A DNA stretch of 64,000 bases from JAGNLA01 sp964639885 (GTDB lineage: Bacteria > Caldisericota > Caldisericia > JAAYUI01). The notes under the pieces were generated by a model. It was not told where the DNA came from and searched no databases. It saw only the letters and a list, made by a program, of their open reading frames with translations. This document shows positions 51,143 to 60,976 of this stretch, piece after piece. Made by a program: the position numbers and the translations under genes. Positions within the stretch are counted from its first letter, which is position 1. Every line of letters begins with the position of its first letter. Where the stretch lies: NCBI GenBank assembly GCA_964639885.1, contig CAZXEH010000007.1, positions 1-64,000 of the forward strand. Direction: 5' to 3'.

Positions 51143-52336
51143 ATGAGCCTTTCGGACAGGCTTTCAAGGATTATCGGCGAGAAGAAGCCGGCAGAAAACA
51201 AGGCAACTCAAACATCACCACTTGATGAGCACATCAGGGGTGAGTGGACTTCCATTGGTTCAATGAGGGTTTTTCAATCAGAGTCATCGATGACTTTTGA
51301 CTTTGGCAAGCTCAGACTTGAAAAGATTTCGACCATCCTTGGAATGGACATCCCGGATCCTGAAAAGATGCTGTTTTTTGATACAGAAACAACTGGGCTG
51401 GCCGGCGGAACCGGAACCTATGCCTTTTTGGTTGGCATCGGTTTTTTCACCGGTTCAAAGTTTCTGGTGATCCAGCTGTTCATGCCAGGTTTTGCCGATG
51501 AGCCGGCGTTGCTGGAAACGCTTTCAACCATCGGAAAAGACTACACCCATCTGGTATCGTTCAACGGCAAGATGTTTGACCAGCCACTGCTTGCCACAAG
51601 ATTCCTGCTTTCAAGGGTTGAAGACTCCCTGAAGGGCAAACCACACATAGACCTGCTCCATCTCTCCCGTCCAGTCTGGAAGCGAAGGCTGGAATCATGC
51701 TCACTGAAAAGCCTCGAGGTCAACGTGCTTGGGCATGACAGGGAAGACGACATCGACGGAGCCTTGATTCCAGAGGTTTATTTCGACTGGCTCAGAACTG
51801 GAAACCCTGCAAAAATCGCACAAGTTTTCGAGCACAACAGACAGGACGTTGCCAGCATGGCAACTCTGCTTTCGGTGCTTGATTCTATGTATGAAAACCC
51901 AGAGAGCAAACATTTTTCCCACATGGTGGAAATGCTTGGAATGGCCAGATACCTCGACAACAAGGGCAGTTCTGACATGGCCATCAATTTCCTTGAAAAA
52001 GCGATGGACTGCGAGGAGTCGCAGATAAAGGATGAAGCTCTTGTCAACCTTGGGAAGCTCCACAAGAAAAAAGGCGACCACGACGAGGCTCAGAAATATT
52101 TTGCCAAAGTGTCTAGCAATTCAGCATTTTCGATTTTTGCTCTCTGCGAACAGGCAAAACATCTGGAACACCGTGAAAAAAACTATGAAAAAGCGCTAGA
52201 GCTGACAAACAAAGCTCTGGCAATCAGCAGAAACAACATAGTCCTGACCGGACAGGCACAAGATCTCGAAAATCTGAGGAAGCGAGCTGACAGGCTCGTT
52301 TCAAAAAAGCTCAAAACCAAAAAGAATCATCAATGA
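51143..52336 (+). CDS. YprB-like RNase H-fold exonuclease with TPR tail
   Basis: 397 residues from the first ATG after the gap; the true start could lie in the gap, but MSLSDRLSRIIGEKKP is typical of these proteins. Residues about 75-250 are a DnaQ-like exonuclease domain: FFDTETTGLAGGTGTYAF (Exo I), HLVSFNGKMFDQPLL (Exo II) and FEHNRQDVASMATLL (Exo III-like). About 270-390 forms tetratricopeptide-like helices (ALVNLGKLHKKKGDHDEAQKYF, NYEKALELTNKALAI). The role is presumed nuclease on DNA or RNA. It meets the convergent secreted-protein gene with a seven-base overlap. Confidence 0.85.
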   Translation: MSLSDRLSRIIGEKKPAENKATQTSPLDEHIRGEWTSIGSMRVFQSESSMTFDFGKLRLEKISTILGMDIPDPEKMLFFDTETTGLAGGTGTYAFLVGIGFFTGSKFLVIQLFMPGFADEPALLETLSTIGKDYTHLVSFNGKMFDQPLLATRFLLSRVEDSLKGKPHIDLLHLSRPVWKRRLESCSLKSLEVNVLGHDREDDIDGALIPEVYFDWLRTGNPAKIAQVFEHNRQDVASMATLLSVLDSMYENPESKHFSHMVEMLGMARYLDNKGSSDMAINFLEKAMDCEESQIKDEALVNLGKLHKKKGDHDEAQKYFAKVSSNSAFSIFALCEQAKHLEHREKNYEKALELTNKALAISRNNIVLTGQAQDLENLRKRADRLVSKKLKTKKNHQ

Positions 52337-55200
52337 ACGACAATGTGTTTTCTGATGACGTTCTGCTTGCCGTACTTGTCTGAGACATGGCATGAGATGA
52401 GATAGGTACCGGCAGTCTGGTAGGTGTGTGGTGGAAGGGTGTAGTAGCCTTCCTTGTCCAGGTTTCCCTTCACCTCGTCCGTATCATCGCCCCAGAAAAG
52501 CTGGAACGAATATGGGTTGCATCCATCCCAGATGTAGAGTTTTCCTTCAATCGGCTTTCCGGCTTCAGGCCCATCACCTCCAGTTGAGAACTTCAATTCA
52601 GCCTGTGGTTGCGGGCAAGGAATTTCTGTCGGTCTGACCATGACAAAAACCGTTGCCGCCGATGTTAACCACTCATTGTAAAAGGCCACGGCAACGTTAG
52701 CAATTGCTGCACCGGCACTGAACTGCTGCTGCTTGACCTGGACTTTCAGCGTATAGTAGATGGTTTGCATTGGATTGACAGTGCCAACATCCCAGACAAT
52801 CTTTTTACCTGATGCCGTACCAATCGGATTTGAACTGATATAATCAACATCCTCTGGCAATTGATCTTCCAAAGTGACATTTGTGGCGGATGCACCGCCA
52901 ACGTTTTGGATGGTGATGGTGTAATTGATGTATGAGCCCGGTGAAACAGCCACCCTGTCTGCTCGCTTAGTCAACACAAGCTTTGGTGCAAGGGTATAGA
53001 CTGAAAGATTCAATGTTGCTGTGTTGTACTGTGGTTCGGCGTTTGCAGAGAAAAGAACGGGCAAGCTTCCCAAAATCTTTAAAGATTTACCTGTTACAAG
53101 AAGTTTGTGAAACCCAGAAGGTGTCCGCTCGGAACCGTGAACTTTCAGAATCGCCCGCCTGACTCCTGCCCCCCGTGGAACCGTCTGAGGTTCAAAAGTG
53201 TAGCCAAGATTGGAGTTTGCAGGAATATCGAGGAACAGGTCAACAGGTTCGTAGAACGGGCCTTGCGGGTAGATGAGGATGGTGAATTCTGCAATGAGTG
53301 TCGGATCGGTTGATACTTGCCCGTTGTACCTGTCAGCACCAAGATAAAACGATGGTGGCGACATTGTATCCACCGGATTTGAAACCGTATGTGAACCAGT
53401 GTAGATCGGCGTATCGTTGGCGGTAGGCATGTTTAGCAGACTGCCAAAATTTTGAGGTGGATTTATTATGCTTGCTGCCTCGACAATTGACACGGAAAGA
53501 TTGTTCGTAAGCCAGGTGTTGGCCTGATGTTCACCCCTGAAGGTAATAGCAAACTTGATCATGGAATCTCTTGTGTTACCACGAAAATACCTTATCACCT
53601 GAACTTTTGACCAGTCCATGTAGGCAGAATCATCATAATCGTACCAGGTCGAAGAAGTGCTGTCGATCTTGAAAGAATCAGGCAGGTCAACACCGCCATA
53701 GACGTTGTTAATATCTGGATTGAACTCACATTTTGCCGGAAGTGTGTATTCGAGCGTCATGTCGCCTTTGCTCATGATTTTAGGTATCCTTATGTCTGCT
53801 CTCAGTTTTAGCACCTGTGTTCTGGCAAGAACAACTTTTCCGTCGTCCCGGTAGTTGTTCTCGATCTCGATTGAATTAGGTGAAATGTCGATTCCCCAGT
53901 CGACCACCACGCCGGCATCGGTTGTCCACTGTGTGTAAACCGGATTGTCGCCTGGCAGCAACCTGTCTCCGGCCATTACCGGGTTGTTGAGCATTGTTAC
54001 ATCAAGACTAGGGCTTGTAAGGCCAAAATTGAGAATGTTCTGTCCTTCGTCGCCGGATGCCTTGTACCATTTTGTCAGGTCTGTCTGGGTGTAGATGAGT
54101 CTGGTGTCTGTTTCATCCTGGTAGTTGAAGGCGATGTGGAAAGTTCCGCCTGTTCCTCTTGCCAGATCCGGCGCATAGGTCTTTGCACCGGCGCAAAATT
54201 TTGTTGAAAGGTTGGTTGGTTGTGAATCGCCTGGACTGACCCAGGAAGTGCCGTTCCAGAAGGCAAACATTCCATTCTGGTTTGCGGTTCCGTCAACAAA
54301 CCAGGTGATAACGGGTGAACCTGACGAATTTATATTTATCCTCGGGCTCTTGTCGTCAAAGGTCGGGTCACCGACGATGGTCGGAGCCGGAGTGTTCAGA
54401 CCAACCCAGTCAACACCGTTGAATTTGTAAACAGCAATATCGGAATCAGTACTAATCTCCCTTTTTGATGCGATCAGGTAAGGAGTCCCGTCAAACATGT
54501 CGACATGACATTGCTGATGACTCGCTGTTGATGAAAAAATAGGCATCGGGGGGCTATAAACCGGTGAACCGTTTGCGTATTTCCAGACAAGTGGCAGTTT
54601 TGGTTCAGCCTTGATAAATACCGGCTGATAATTGTTGTTGCCGTCGAGAACGCTCCATGTGGCAAGGATTGTTCCATCTTTAGCCGTGGTGACGAACGGA
54701 ACATCGAGGATCTGGTAGGTGTTGAAGGCTGTGGTCACCCAGCCTGTACTTGTCAGGTAAGTGCAAATCATTTCGTGGTATCCACCCGATTTCTTGTAAA
54801 AAATTATCGGGATGTACTGGATGTTTGTGCCGTTGTAATACTTGAACACCGTGATTGTTGGGTCTGTACCTGATCCGTAGGGGTTGAGCACCTCAAATTT
54901 TGGGTCATAGGAATAGTCACCTGATGGCGGAACCCAGTTGAATCCATCAAAAGTTGAGACACAGATTTTATAGTTGCCGGCAGAATACTCCTGCCAGACA
55001 ACATAGGGGTCACCGGTTGGCGAAACAGCACAAGCCGTGTTGCCTGTGTCTTCAGACCTCAAAAATTCGTCAAAAATGGGGGTAATGTCTCCGCTGGCCT
55101 GCGACCATCTTCCAATGGCGGCCAAAGCAATATTGTTGTTCGCCATTGGCACAGTCTGTACCAGCAGCACCAGAACAGCCAAAATTGCGAGTTTCTTCAT
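52330..55200 (-). CDS. Secreted protein with propeller-like repeats, DUF11 and PKD-like domain
   Basis: A 956-residue exported protein. Signal peptide 1-28. Residues about 35-420 have repeated 'SG.P.V.W.DG..N...' blades like sialidase- or BNR-type propellers (GDPYVVWQEYSAGNYKICVSTF, SGSPVITWFVDGTANQNG). After a strand-rich middle, a DUF11 domain (LTKRADRVAVSPGSYINYTI, LEDQLPEDVDYISSN) lies at about 750-850. A PKD-like domain closes the protein (YSFQLFWGDDTDEV, HTYQTAGTYLISCHVSD). Unlike its neighbours it lacks a stalk domain. GAGGTAG precedes the ATG, five bases after the stop of the gene upstream. It is the last gene of the kinase-associated operon. Confidence 0.82.
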   Translation of the reverse strand: MKKLAILAVLVLLVQTVPMANNNIALAAIGRWSQASGDITPIFDEFLRSEDTGNTACAVSPTGDPYVVWQEYSAGNYKICVSTFDGFNWVPPSGDYSYDPKFEVLNPYGSGTDPTITVFKYYNGTNIQYIPIIFYKKSGGYHEMICTYLTSTGWVTTAFNTYQILDVPFVTTAKDGTILATWSVLDGNNNYQPVFIKAEPKLPLVWKYANGSPVYSPPMPIFSSTASHQQCHVDMFDGTPYLIASKREISTDSDIAVYKFNGVDWVGLNTPAPTIVGDPTFDDKSPRININSSGSPVITWFVDGTANQNGMFAFWNGTSWVSPGDSQPTNLSTKFCAGAKTYAPDLARGTGGTFHIAFNYQDETDTRLIYTQTDLTKWYKASGDEGQNILNFGLTSPSLDVTMLNNPVMAGDRLLPGDNPVYTQWTTDAGVVVDWGIDISPNSIEIENNYRDDGKVVLARTQVLKLRADIRIPKIMSKGDMTLEYTLPAKCEFNPDINNVYGGVDLPDSFKIDSTSSTWYDYDDSAYMDWSKVQVIRYFRGNTRDSMIKFAITFRGEHQANTWLTNNLSVSIVEAASIINPPQNFGSLLNMPTANDTPIYTGSHTVSNPVDTMSPPSFYLGADRYNGQVSTDPTLIAEFTILIYPQGPFYEPVDLFLDIPANSNLGYTFEPQTVPRGAGVRRAILKVHGSERTPSGFHKLLVTGKSLKILGSLPVLFSANAEPQYNTATLNLSVYTLAPKLVLTKRADRVAVSPGSYINYTITIQNVGGASATNVTLEDQLPEDVDYISSNPIGTASGKKIVWDVGTVNPMQTIYYTLKVQVKQQQFSAGAAIANVAVAFYNEWLTSAATVFVMVRPTEIPCPQPQAELKFSTGGDGPEAGKPIEGKLYIWDGCNPYSFQLFWGDDTDEVKGNLDKEGYYTLPPHTYQTAGTYLISCHVSDKYGKQNVIRKHIVVH

Positions 55201-55205
55201 GTCTG

Positions 55206-57914
55206 CTACCTCGGCTTGAAAAACTCAAAATTTACTGTTTTGGAGGACGCAATCCATTCCGATTTCCCTCCAAAGGTGTCTGTGATGATCTTTGGCGGAA
55301 TGAACGTCCTGCCGTTTTTGATCTCCGGTGGCGAGGAGATAGCCGCCTCGGTGATCGAACCATCTTCATTATCAATATAGGCTTTGTTGTGGCCGATGAC
55401 AAGCCGGAGCGATCTGGTCCCCATTGTCATCAGAACAGTCTTGATGTCAGGCATCCATTCGATTGTTGCACCGTAATAAAAGCCAAGCGGATCCGATATC
55501 GGTCTGATTGGCACCATTGTGTTGCCGTGAGATGAAACGTATGGCGCGGCTGCAAGTTTGTCCGGTTGCAGCTGGCTGTTGACCCAGTAATTGAGATTGC
55601 CGATTACAAACCTCAGTTTGACCGATTCGGGAGAAATAGTCTTGTACACAACATTCAAGGTGATCGCTTTGCCAGTGTTGAACAAGACCTTGATGGTTGC
55701 CTTGTAGGTTTTGTTCGGTTTTTGTCCGGAAATTGATATTTTCACCGGCAGTGAAAGCTTGTTGTTTTGGGCGTTTATCGGTGATTTTGGCAGCGACAAC
55801 CAATTTCTTATCTCGCTGTCTCCATAGTCGATGGCAGGATTTTCTGAAATGATCATCTCTCCTTGTCCCGATGAATTGGTGAAGACGAAATCGTGAGAGT
55901 CCGTGAAGGTTTTTCCATACTCAGTTATATTTTTTGAGTATGTGGTTTCCGAATCGCTGATGAAAGGAATTGCAATCAGAGTCAGGCTTTTCTCTATCTC
56001 AAGCGAAACTGTTATGGTTGTCGTGTTGTACGGCTTGTCCCTGAAGATTCCAGAAACGGTGAAACTCCCCTTGTAGCTGAGTTTGTTGGGATTCTCCCTG
56101 ATGAGTTTTTCAGGATCGATGATGATCGGAATATCAGTGGACTGCAGCCCCGAAGAGAGCGTGAACATCTTGTTCCCGAGCTCAAACCAGTTGTCATTCG
56201 TCTTCACTTCAAAGTTCAGCTTCGAGCTGTCCTCGAACTGACGCAGGGAAACCTTCAGCGAATCGACAATTCTGTCAAAAGTCCTGATCTTGTATTCAAA
56301 CGAAGGTCTTGAAAGAACAAACTTTGGCGGTGACGGCTCAAAGGTAACCTCAACAGGAATGATTTTTTGTCTTGACTCAAGACCGAACGTCGACTCAACA
56401 ATGATCTGACCCTCTAGTTTTCCTGTTCTGGACTGGACTTTATCAAGGTCGACCCAGGCGTTGAAGGAGAATTCATTGCCAGCAAAATCGCTCTTTGAAA
56501 CCTTCAGCCAGCCGTCTTCCGGCATGGTTTTAACTGTGCCAGAAATGTTTGTGTACCTGATTGAGTTTGAAACATTGACTGATACCGGCGAAATCTTGTC
56601 GGCATCAAAGGCGATCTCCCTGAAAACCAGCTTCTGCGGTTCTATTTTCACGTCGGGTTCCATGCCTTTGAAACAGTAGACTTTCCCTGATCTTGAAGCC
56701 ACAAACAGCCTGTTGCCGGCAAATACCGGTGAAACATAGGAACCGCCATCGATTTTTACGGCGCCGAGGTTTGGAAAAATTGTAAAAGTTTTGATTTCTA
56801 CAACAAAAAGTCCGCCTTCAAATTGCTCGGGATCACCGACTTTGTTGCCTGTCGTCACGAAAAGGAAGCCATTGTTGATTACCGCTTGCGAAAAGATTGG
56901 GTTGCCATCAAGCCTCAGACGGCTCGCAACCGTCATTTTCATCAGGTCAATCTTGTGAAGCGCACCGTCCTCGTTGCCGATATAGATGAATCCATCATGA
57001 AAAGTCGGGGTTGCCCAGAACTCATTGCCGGTTCTGCCAGCAACGACCTGAAGGCTTGCAAGTGTGAAAGAACCGTCGTCCAATCTTACTCTGTGGAGCA
57101 TGCCACGGTTTGAGCCAAACACTGCGAATGTTTGACCCTGCCAGGTGGCTATACAGGCTGTTGACCTGATAGCATCGATCGATGGAATCGGTATTTCTTT
57201 GATTTTTTGGCTTGTGATCCGGTCAATGATGTAGAATTTGCCTGAGTTATCGCCAAACATGGCATATTTCTGCCAGACAGTCACTGAAGTGGACACGATC
57301 TTGCCGGTTTTGACCTCTTGTGCAGGCTTGCCAGAACCTAGCTCGAGGATGTAAGTTGTTCGGTTGTCGGCGCTGATGTAGAGCCTGCCATCAAAAATGG
57401 TCGGAGATGACCCAAAGCCAAATTCGTTGCCGTTTATTTTTCCGTCAGAAACCTGCTTGGTGCCAAGAATTCTAAGCAGCTTACCATTGCCATTGCCGTA
57501 AACGAGCAAGGGTTCTCCAGAGTCTGTGATTGCAAGCGCCGGAGTTGTGATGGGTTGGTCGTACTTGTTCAGCCCTGCCGTCTCAACAATGCTGACCTCA
57601 AAAGACTTTTTCAGGATCCCAAGGTTTTCGCCAAGCCCGTAGATGCTTAGGTTGGCCTTGCCGGTTTCCTTTGAAGTGTCGGTGACAAAGACTATGTTTT
57701 TGTCAGTTGCAACAGGCTGGCTCCACACTCCTGAGTCGAGTTTCACATTCCAGGTGCGGTCTTCGATTATTGGTAGAGCAAATCCCCAGGGGCAGACAGC
57801 ATTTTTCTGCTCGCTGAGACCAAACGACGACCACCACGAGGGCGGATTCTCAAGGGCTGTCACCTGCCCGGCAACAAGCGCGATAATTGCAAATATTGCC
57901 TGGAATCTTTTCAC
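55206..57914 (-). CDS. Secreted PQQ-like propeller / Ig-like / stalk-domain protein
   Basis: 902 residues. The GTG start overlaps the kinase stop by three bases (GTGA), and AAAAGG lies upstream, so it is translated with the kinase. Signal peptide 1-21. A propeller at about 45-410 has blades such as FYIIDRITSQKIKEIPI and YIGNEDGALHKIDLMKMTV. Three Ig-like regions follow (about 420-760; LVFREIAFDADKISPVSVNVSN starts the first). The stalk-type domain is at about 770-900 (NTMVPIRPISDPLGFYYGATIEW, TFIPPKIITDTFGGKSEWI). Coupling to the kinase suggests it is a ligand, partner or substrate-side component of that system. Confidence 0.83.
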   Translation of the reverse strand: MKRFQAIFAIIALVAGQVTALENPPSWWSSFGLSEQKNAVCPWGFALPIIEDRTWNVKLDSGVWSQPVATDKNIVFVTDTSKETGKANLSIYGLGENLGILKKSFEVSIVETAGLNKYDQPITTPALAITDSGEPLLVYGNGNGKLLRILGTKQVSDGKINGNEFGFGSSPTIFDGRLYISADNRTTYILELGSGKPAQEVKTGKIVSTSVTVWQKYAMFGDNSGKFYIIDRITSQKIKEIPIPSIDAIRSTACIATWQGQTFAVFGSNRGMLHRVRLDDGSFTLASLQVVAGRTGNEFWATPTFHDGFIYIGNEDGALHKIDLMKMTVASRLRLDGNPIFSQAVINNGFLFVTTGNKVGDPEQFEGGLFVVEIKTFTIFPNLGAVKIDGGSYVSPVFAGNRLFVASRSGKVYCFKGMEPDVKIEPQKLVFREIAFDADKISPVSVNVSNSIRYTNISGTVKTMPEDGWLKVSKSDFAGNEFSFNAWVDLDKVQSRTGKLEGQIIVESTFGLESRQKIIPVEVTFEPSPPKFVLSRPSFEYKIRTFDRIVDSLKVSLRQFEDSSKLNFEVKTNDNWFELGNKMFTLSSGLQSTDIPIIIDPEKLIRENPNKLSYKGSFTVSGIFRDKPYNTTTITVSLEIEKSLTLIAIPFISDSETTYSKNITEYGKTFTDSHDFVFTNSSGQGEMIISENPAIDYGDSEIRNWLSLPKSPINAQNNKLSLPVKISISGQKPNKTYKATIKVLFNTGKAITLNVVYKTISPESVKLRFVIGNLNYWVNSQLQPDKLAAAPYVSSHGNTMVPIRPISDPLGFYYGATIEWMPDIKTVLMTMGTRSLRLVIGHNKAYIDNEDGSITEAAISSPPEIKNGRTFIPPKIITDTFGGKSEWIASSKTVNFEFFKPR

Positions 57915-60367
57915 TGACCTTTTCTTTTCAGCTTGAAACTCAAGACTGTTTTCTTGCCCGGGGTTATGACAGCAATCTTTTCTTCTGTAGATTTACCGTT
58001 TTCAAACACGAACGCAGCCGATTTCTCACCTCTGATTGCATAAGTGCCTGCGGCAATCTCAATTTGATAAGGTGCGCCTGGTTTGGAAAGTATCTTCCCC
58101 TCCATCGGGGCGTTGTTTACATAAACGTACATGTCCATGTTTGTTTCGACAACCAGAATGCCGGAGTTCACGCTGAACGCACACCTTGCTTCCTTGCCCT
58201 TCTCAACGGTCACCGTTTTTTCCTCGTAGAAATTGACAACCGGAAGGCTGTATCGAATCGTGTAGGTTCCTTCCTTGACCTCGACTTTGGCGTATTGCGT
58301 ATTGTTGAAGGACTGGCCGTCAACCTTGAAGTTGCCCCATGGAACGTTGACAGACAAGATAAGTGTTCCTGTCTTTTTTTCGTCAGGTTTGTTGTCCGGC
58401 GGCTTGTTTTCGTCAGGCTTCTTCTCTGCTTTTTCCATCTCCTTGGACATCTTTGCCTGCATGTCCTCGGAGAGTGTCAGGTTCAGGCCTTCAAAGGATT
58501 TGTAGCCATCCATTCTGAATGACACAGAGTATGATCCGATTGGAAGTTCGATTGAGAAAGGCGTTTTGCCTTTGAAGAGTCCGCCGATGAAGATTGAAAC
58601 GCCTTTCAGCTCAGTTTTTGTTTCCTTGTCGGTAGCTGTGAACTCAGCCTTGGAAACTTTTTTGTTTGGCTCCCTGTAGACAAAGTTGACCACCTTTTTG
58701 TCCTTGTCCACGGTTATTTCTGTGTCGGTTGCGGTTTCGGCAACGTCAGGAGTTACAACCAGCGTGCCGTTGACTTCAGCCGGTGCATCCGGGATTTTCT
58801 GTTCCTGTCCGTTGCTTGTCAGAGTGTCCTTGCCAACCACCAGCTCGACGGTTTTGTCAGCTGTACTGTATGTGAGCTTCTTTTCTTTGGGGTCATACTG
58901 GGTTGAGGCATGGGTGACGTCAGCGATTGGGTCAAGAGGCATCATGATCTTGCCATCCATGTCAACGGCCTGATCAAGTTTTTTTGATGGGTCAATCTGT
59001 GAAAGGTCGCCTATTTTGATAGCCCTGCTTCCAATTGAGCCAGGCACAACCTGCACAATAGACTCTTTGAGCTGATCGTCGGCAATTCCGCCCTTCCTGA
59101 CAACCTGAATGTTGGTTTTGAACCTGTAATATCCAGGCTCGGTGGTCAAGTTGGCGTAGAGAGTGAGAATCCAGTATGAAACGTCTGAATTCTCCGGTTT
59201 GGTTGCGTCTTTTTCAATCGCGACCGAAACACCTGTCGGAATGTCCCTGATCGTAACTCCGAGAGTATCGGTATCAGGAGGTTTGGTGAACGGAACCGAG
59301 AACTGCGCCCGCTCTCCCTGCGCGATGGTGAAATCGATCTGGTCAGGCGGACGATTGGCGCAGCCTTTGAAAACAAACAGCGAACCGACAGTTCCTGCAA
59401 TGAGAGCCAAAATTGTTGCACCGATGATGATCATTCTGTTACGTGCCCGCCTCTGGAAGGTTGGCATCGGCGAACCGAGAGCTGCAACTGAGGTGAGTCT
59501 TGTCTTCCTCAGCTCGTCACGTTCATTTTTTGTGATTCCAAGTTCCTCGGCAACCAGCGAGAGTGCAGCAATGACTTCCTGTGGTGTCTGAAAACGCCTG
59601 TCAGGATTCTTCTCGAGGCAACGGAACATGATGGCAAGGATGGATGCCGGTATGTTTCTTTCCCTGGCTTCAGGCGGAATCTTCGGATCACGCTTCCTCT
59701 GCATTTCAAGCACTTCAACAGGGGACGGTGCGTCGAACGGGAGCTTCTGGAACAACATCTCGTAGATGACGATGCCAAGTGAGTAGATGTCGCTTCTGAT
59801 GTCGACTTCCTTGCCCTCGGTCTGCTCCGGTGACATGTACTGGATTGTGCCAAGGAAATCGGTTGACCGGGTCATTGCCGGAAGGTCACCGCCCTTGCTG
59901 ATGCCAAAGTCAAAGAGTTTTATGTTTCCTTCGGATGTGATCTTGATGTTGCTGGTTTTGATGTCCCTGTGGACGATGCCCTGCTGGTAGAGGTCGTCGA
60001 GCACTTCGGAAATCTGGGTTGCTATGTCAACTATTGTCGGGACAGGAAGTTTCTCTTTTGCACATATCTCCTCAAGCGTCTTGCCGTGGAGGTATTCGAG
60101 GATGAGGAAATACTCCTGGGTCACTTCGTCCTGACCGAAATCGTGGATTTTAACTACGTATTTGCTGTGAATCCTGGAAAGAATCTGGGCTTCCCTCATG
60201 AAGCGCTTCTCTAGCTTGTCACGGTTTGGCAGGCCTGAGAAGTTTGGTATCTTTGCCACAACAATCTCATCGGTTGCAAGGTTTTTTGCAAGATAAACCG
60301 TTGCCATTCCGCCTGAGGCAAGCGGTTCCAACAGTTTGTATTTCTTTACCAGCACTCGTGTGTCCAT
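57911..60367 (-). CDS. Transmembrane Ser/Thr protein kinase with stalk-like and PEGA ectodomain
   Basis: 818 residues. The Hanks-type kinase (about 10-268) has LASGGMATVYLAKN, the ATP lysine in VVAKIPNF, catalytic HRDIKTSN (D135), DFG (D153) and GTIQYMSPEQTEGKEVDIRSDIYSLGI. One transmembrane helix lies at about 311-333 (IIIGATILALIAGTVGSLFVF). Outside are an Ig-like region (about 340-440), a copper-amine-oxidase-type stalk domain (about 450-570) and three PEGA-like domains (about 574-640, 668-732, 735-811) with a Lys/Pro-rich spacer. ATG 60367 follows AAAGGGATG. The FHA protein just upstream is a likely phospho-target or reader. Confidence 0.92.
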   Translation of the reverse strand: MDTRVLVKKYKLLEPLASGGMATVYLAKNLATDEIVVAKIPNFSGLPNRDKLEKRFMREAQILSRIHSKYVVKIHDFGQDEVTQEYFLILEYLHGKTLEEICAKEKLPVPTIVDIATQISEVLDDLYQQGIVHRDIKTSNIKITSEGNIKLFDFGISKGGDLPAMTRSTDFLGTIQYMSPEQTEGKEVDIRSDIYSLGIVIYEMLFQKLPFDAPSPVEVLEMQRKRDPKIPPEARERNIPASILAIMFRCLEKNPDRRFQTPQEVIAALSLVAEELGITKNERDELRKTRLTSVAALGSPMPTFQRRARNRMIIIGATILALIAGTVGSLFVFKGCANRPPDQIDFTIAQGERAQFSVPFTKPPDTDTLGVTIRDIPTGVSVAIEKDATKPENSDVSYWILTLYANLTTEPGYYRFKTNIQVVRKGGIADDQLKESIVQVVPGSIGSRAIKIGDLSQIDPSKKLDQAVDMDGKIMMPLDPIADVTHASTQYDPKEKKLTYSTADKTVELVVGKDTLTSNGQEQKIPDAPAEVNGTLVVTPDVAETATDTEITVDKDKKVVNFVYREPNKKVSKAEFTATDKETKTELKGVSIFIGGLFKGKTPFSIELPIGSYSVSFRMDGYKSFEGLNLTLSEDMQAKMSKEMEKAEKKPDENKPPDNKPDEKKTGTLILSVNVPWGNFKVDGQSFNNTQYAKVEVKEGTYTIRYSLPVVNFYEEKTVTVEKGKEARCAFSVNSGILVVETNMDMYVYVNNAPMEGKILSKPGAPYQIEIAAGTYAIRGEKSAAFVFENGKSTEEKIAVITPGKKTVLSFKLKRKGQ

Positions 60368-60405
60368 TAGCATCCCTTTCAATGTCAATACGATTGTTTG
60401 ATTGC

Positions 60406-60930
60406 TTAAGTCAGCTCTGCTTTCACTCTTGAGAAAACAAGATAGATTTTTCCTATCCTTATTACATCTCCCTCATCAAGCTTTGTCGGCACTCTCGGCG
60501 AGAGCATCCTTCCGTTGAGATAGGTGAAGTTTGTGGATTCCAAATCCTCGACAGCATAAGTGTCGCCTTTTCTGATGATTCTGGCGTGTTTCCTTGAGGT
60601 TACCATGTCAGTGTCTGCTTCAGTCAGGTCAATATCAGGCTTGATGCCGGCCATGTTGTCAGTTCGGCCGATGAGGAACTCGTCCTTGCCTGAGAGAATG
60701 AAATCCTGCGAATCGTTGAGCGTTATTTTTCCGACAAGGTTCATCTGCTGCCTGATTGCAGGATGGGGTGCCGAAACGGTGCTGGGAGGATGAGGGAATC
60801 TGATGGTGTCAGGTCGGAGAAGGATTCTGTCAAACATGCTGTCAGGGCTTATCGGCATACTCTCACCGCATTGCTCGCAGTTTGTCGTGCCATCAATATT
60901 TTGTCTGCCACATTTTGTGCATGTGATCAT
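60406..60930 (-). CDS. FHA-domain protein with N-terminal zinc ribbon
   Basis: 174 residues. The N-terminus is a zinc ribbon (CTKCGRQNIDGTTNCEQCGE), then a Pro-rich linker. An FHA domain covers about 75-170: FLIGRTDN, then VTSRKHARIIRKGDTYAVEDLESTNFTYLNGRML and LDEGDVIRIGKIYLVF. FHA domains bind phosphothreonine, and the protein is encoded 38 bases before a Ser/Thr kinase, so it probably reads that kinase's output. Threonines in the linker (DTIRFP) could themselves be sites. The ATG follows GGAGGCTCT. Confidence 0.92.
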   Translation of the reverse strand: MITCTKCGRQNIDGTTNCEQCGESMPISPDSMFDRILLRPDTIRFPHPPSTVSAPHPAIRQQMNLVGKITLNDSQDFILSGKDEFLIGRTDNMAGIKPDIDLTEADTDMVTSRKHARIIRKGDTYAVEDLESTNFTYLNGRMLSPRVPTKLDEGDVIRIGKIYLVFSRVKAELT

Positions 60931-60947
60931 AGAGCCTCCATGATCGA

Positions 60948-60976
60948 ATTATAAGCAACAACATAAGATTTTGCAA
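60948..60976 (-). promoter_or_regulatory. Promoter of the FHA-kinase operon
   Basis: On the minus strand TTGCAA (60971-60976) and a consensus TATAAT (60948-60953) are 17 bases apart. The -35 box is shared with the divergent promoter on the plus strand. Confidence 0.85.
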
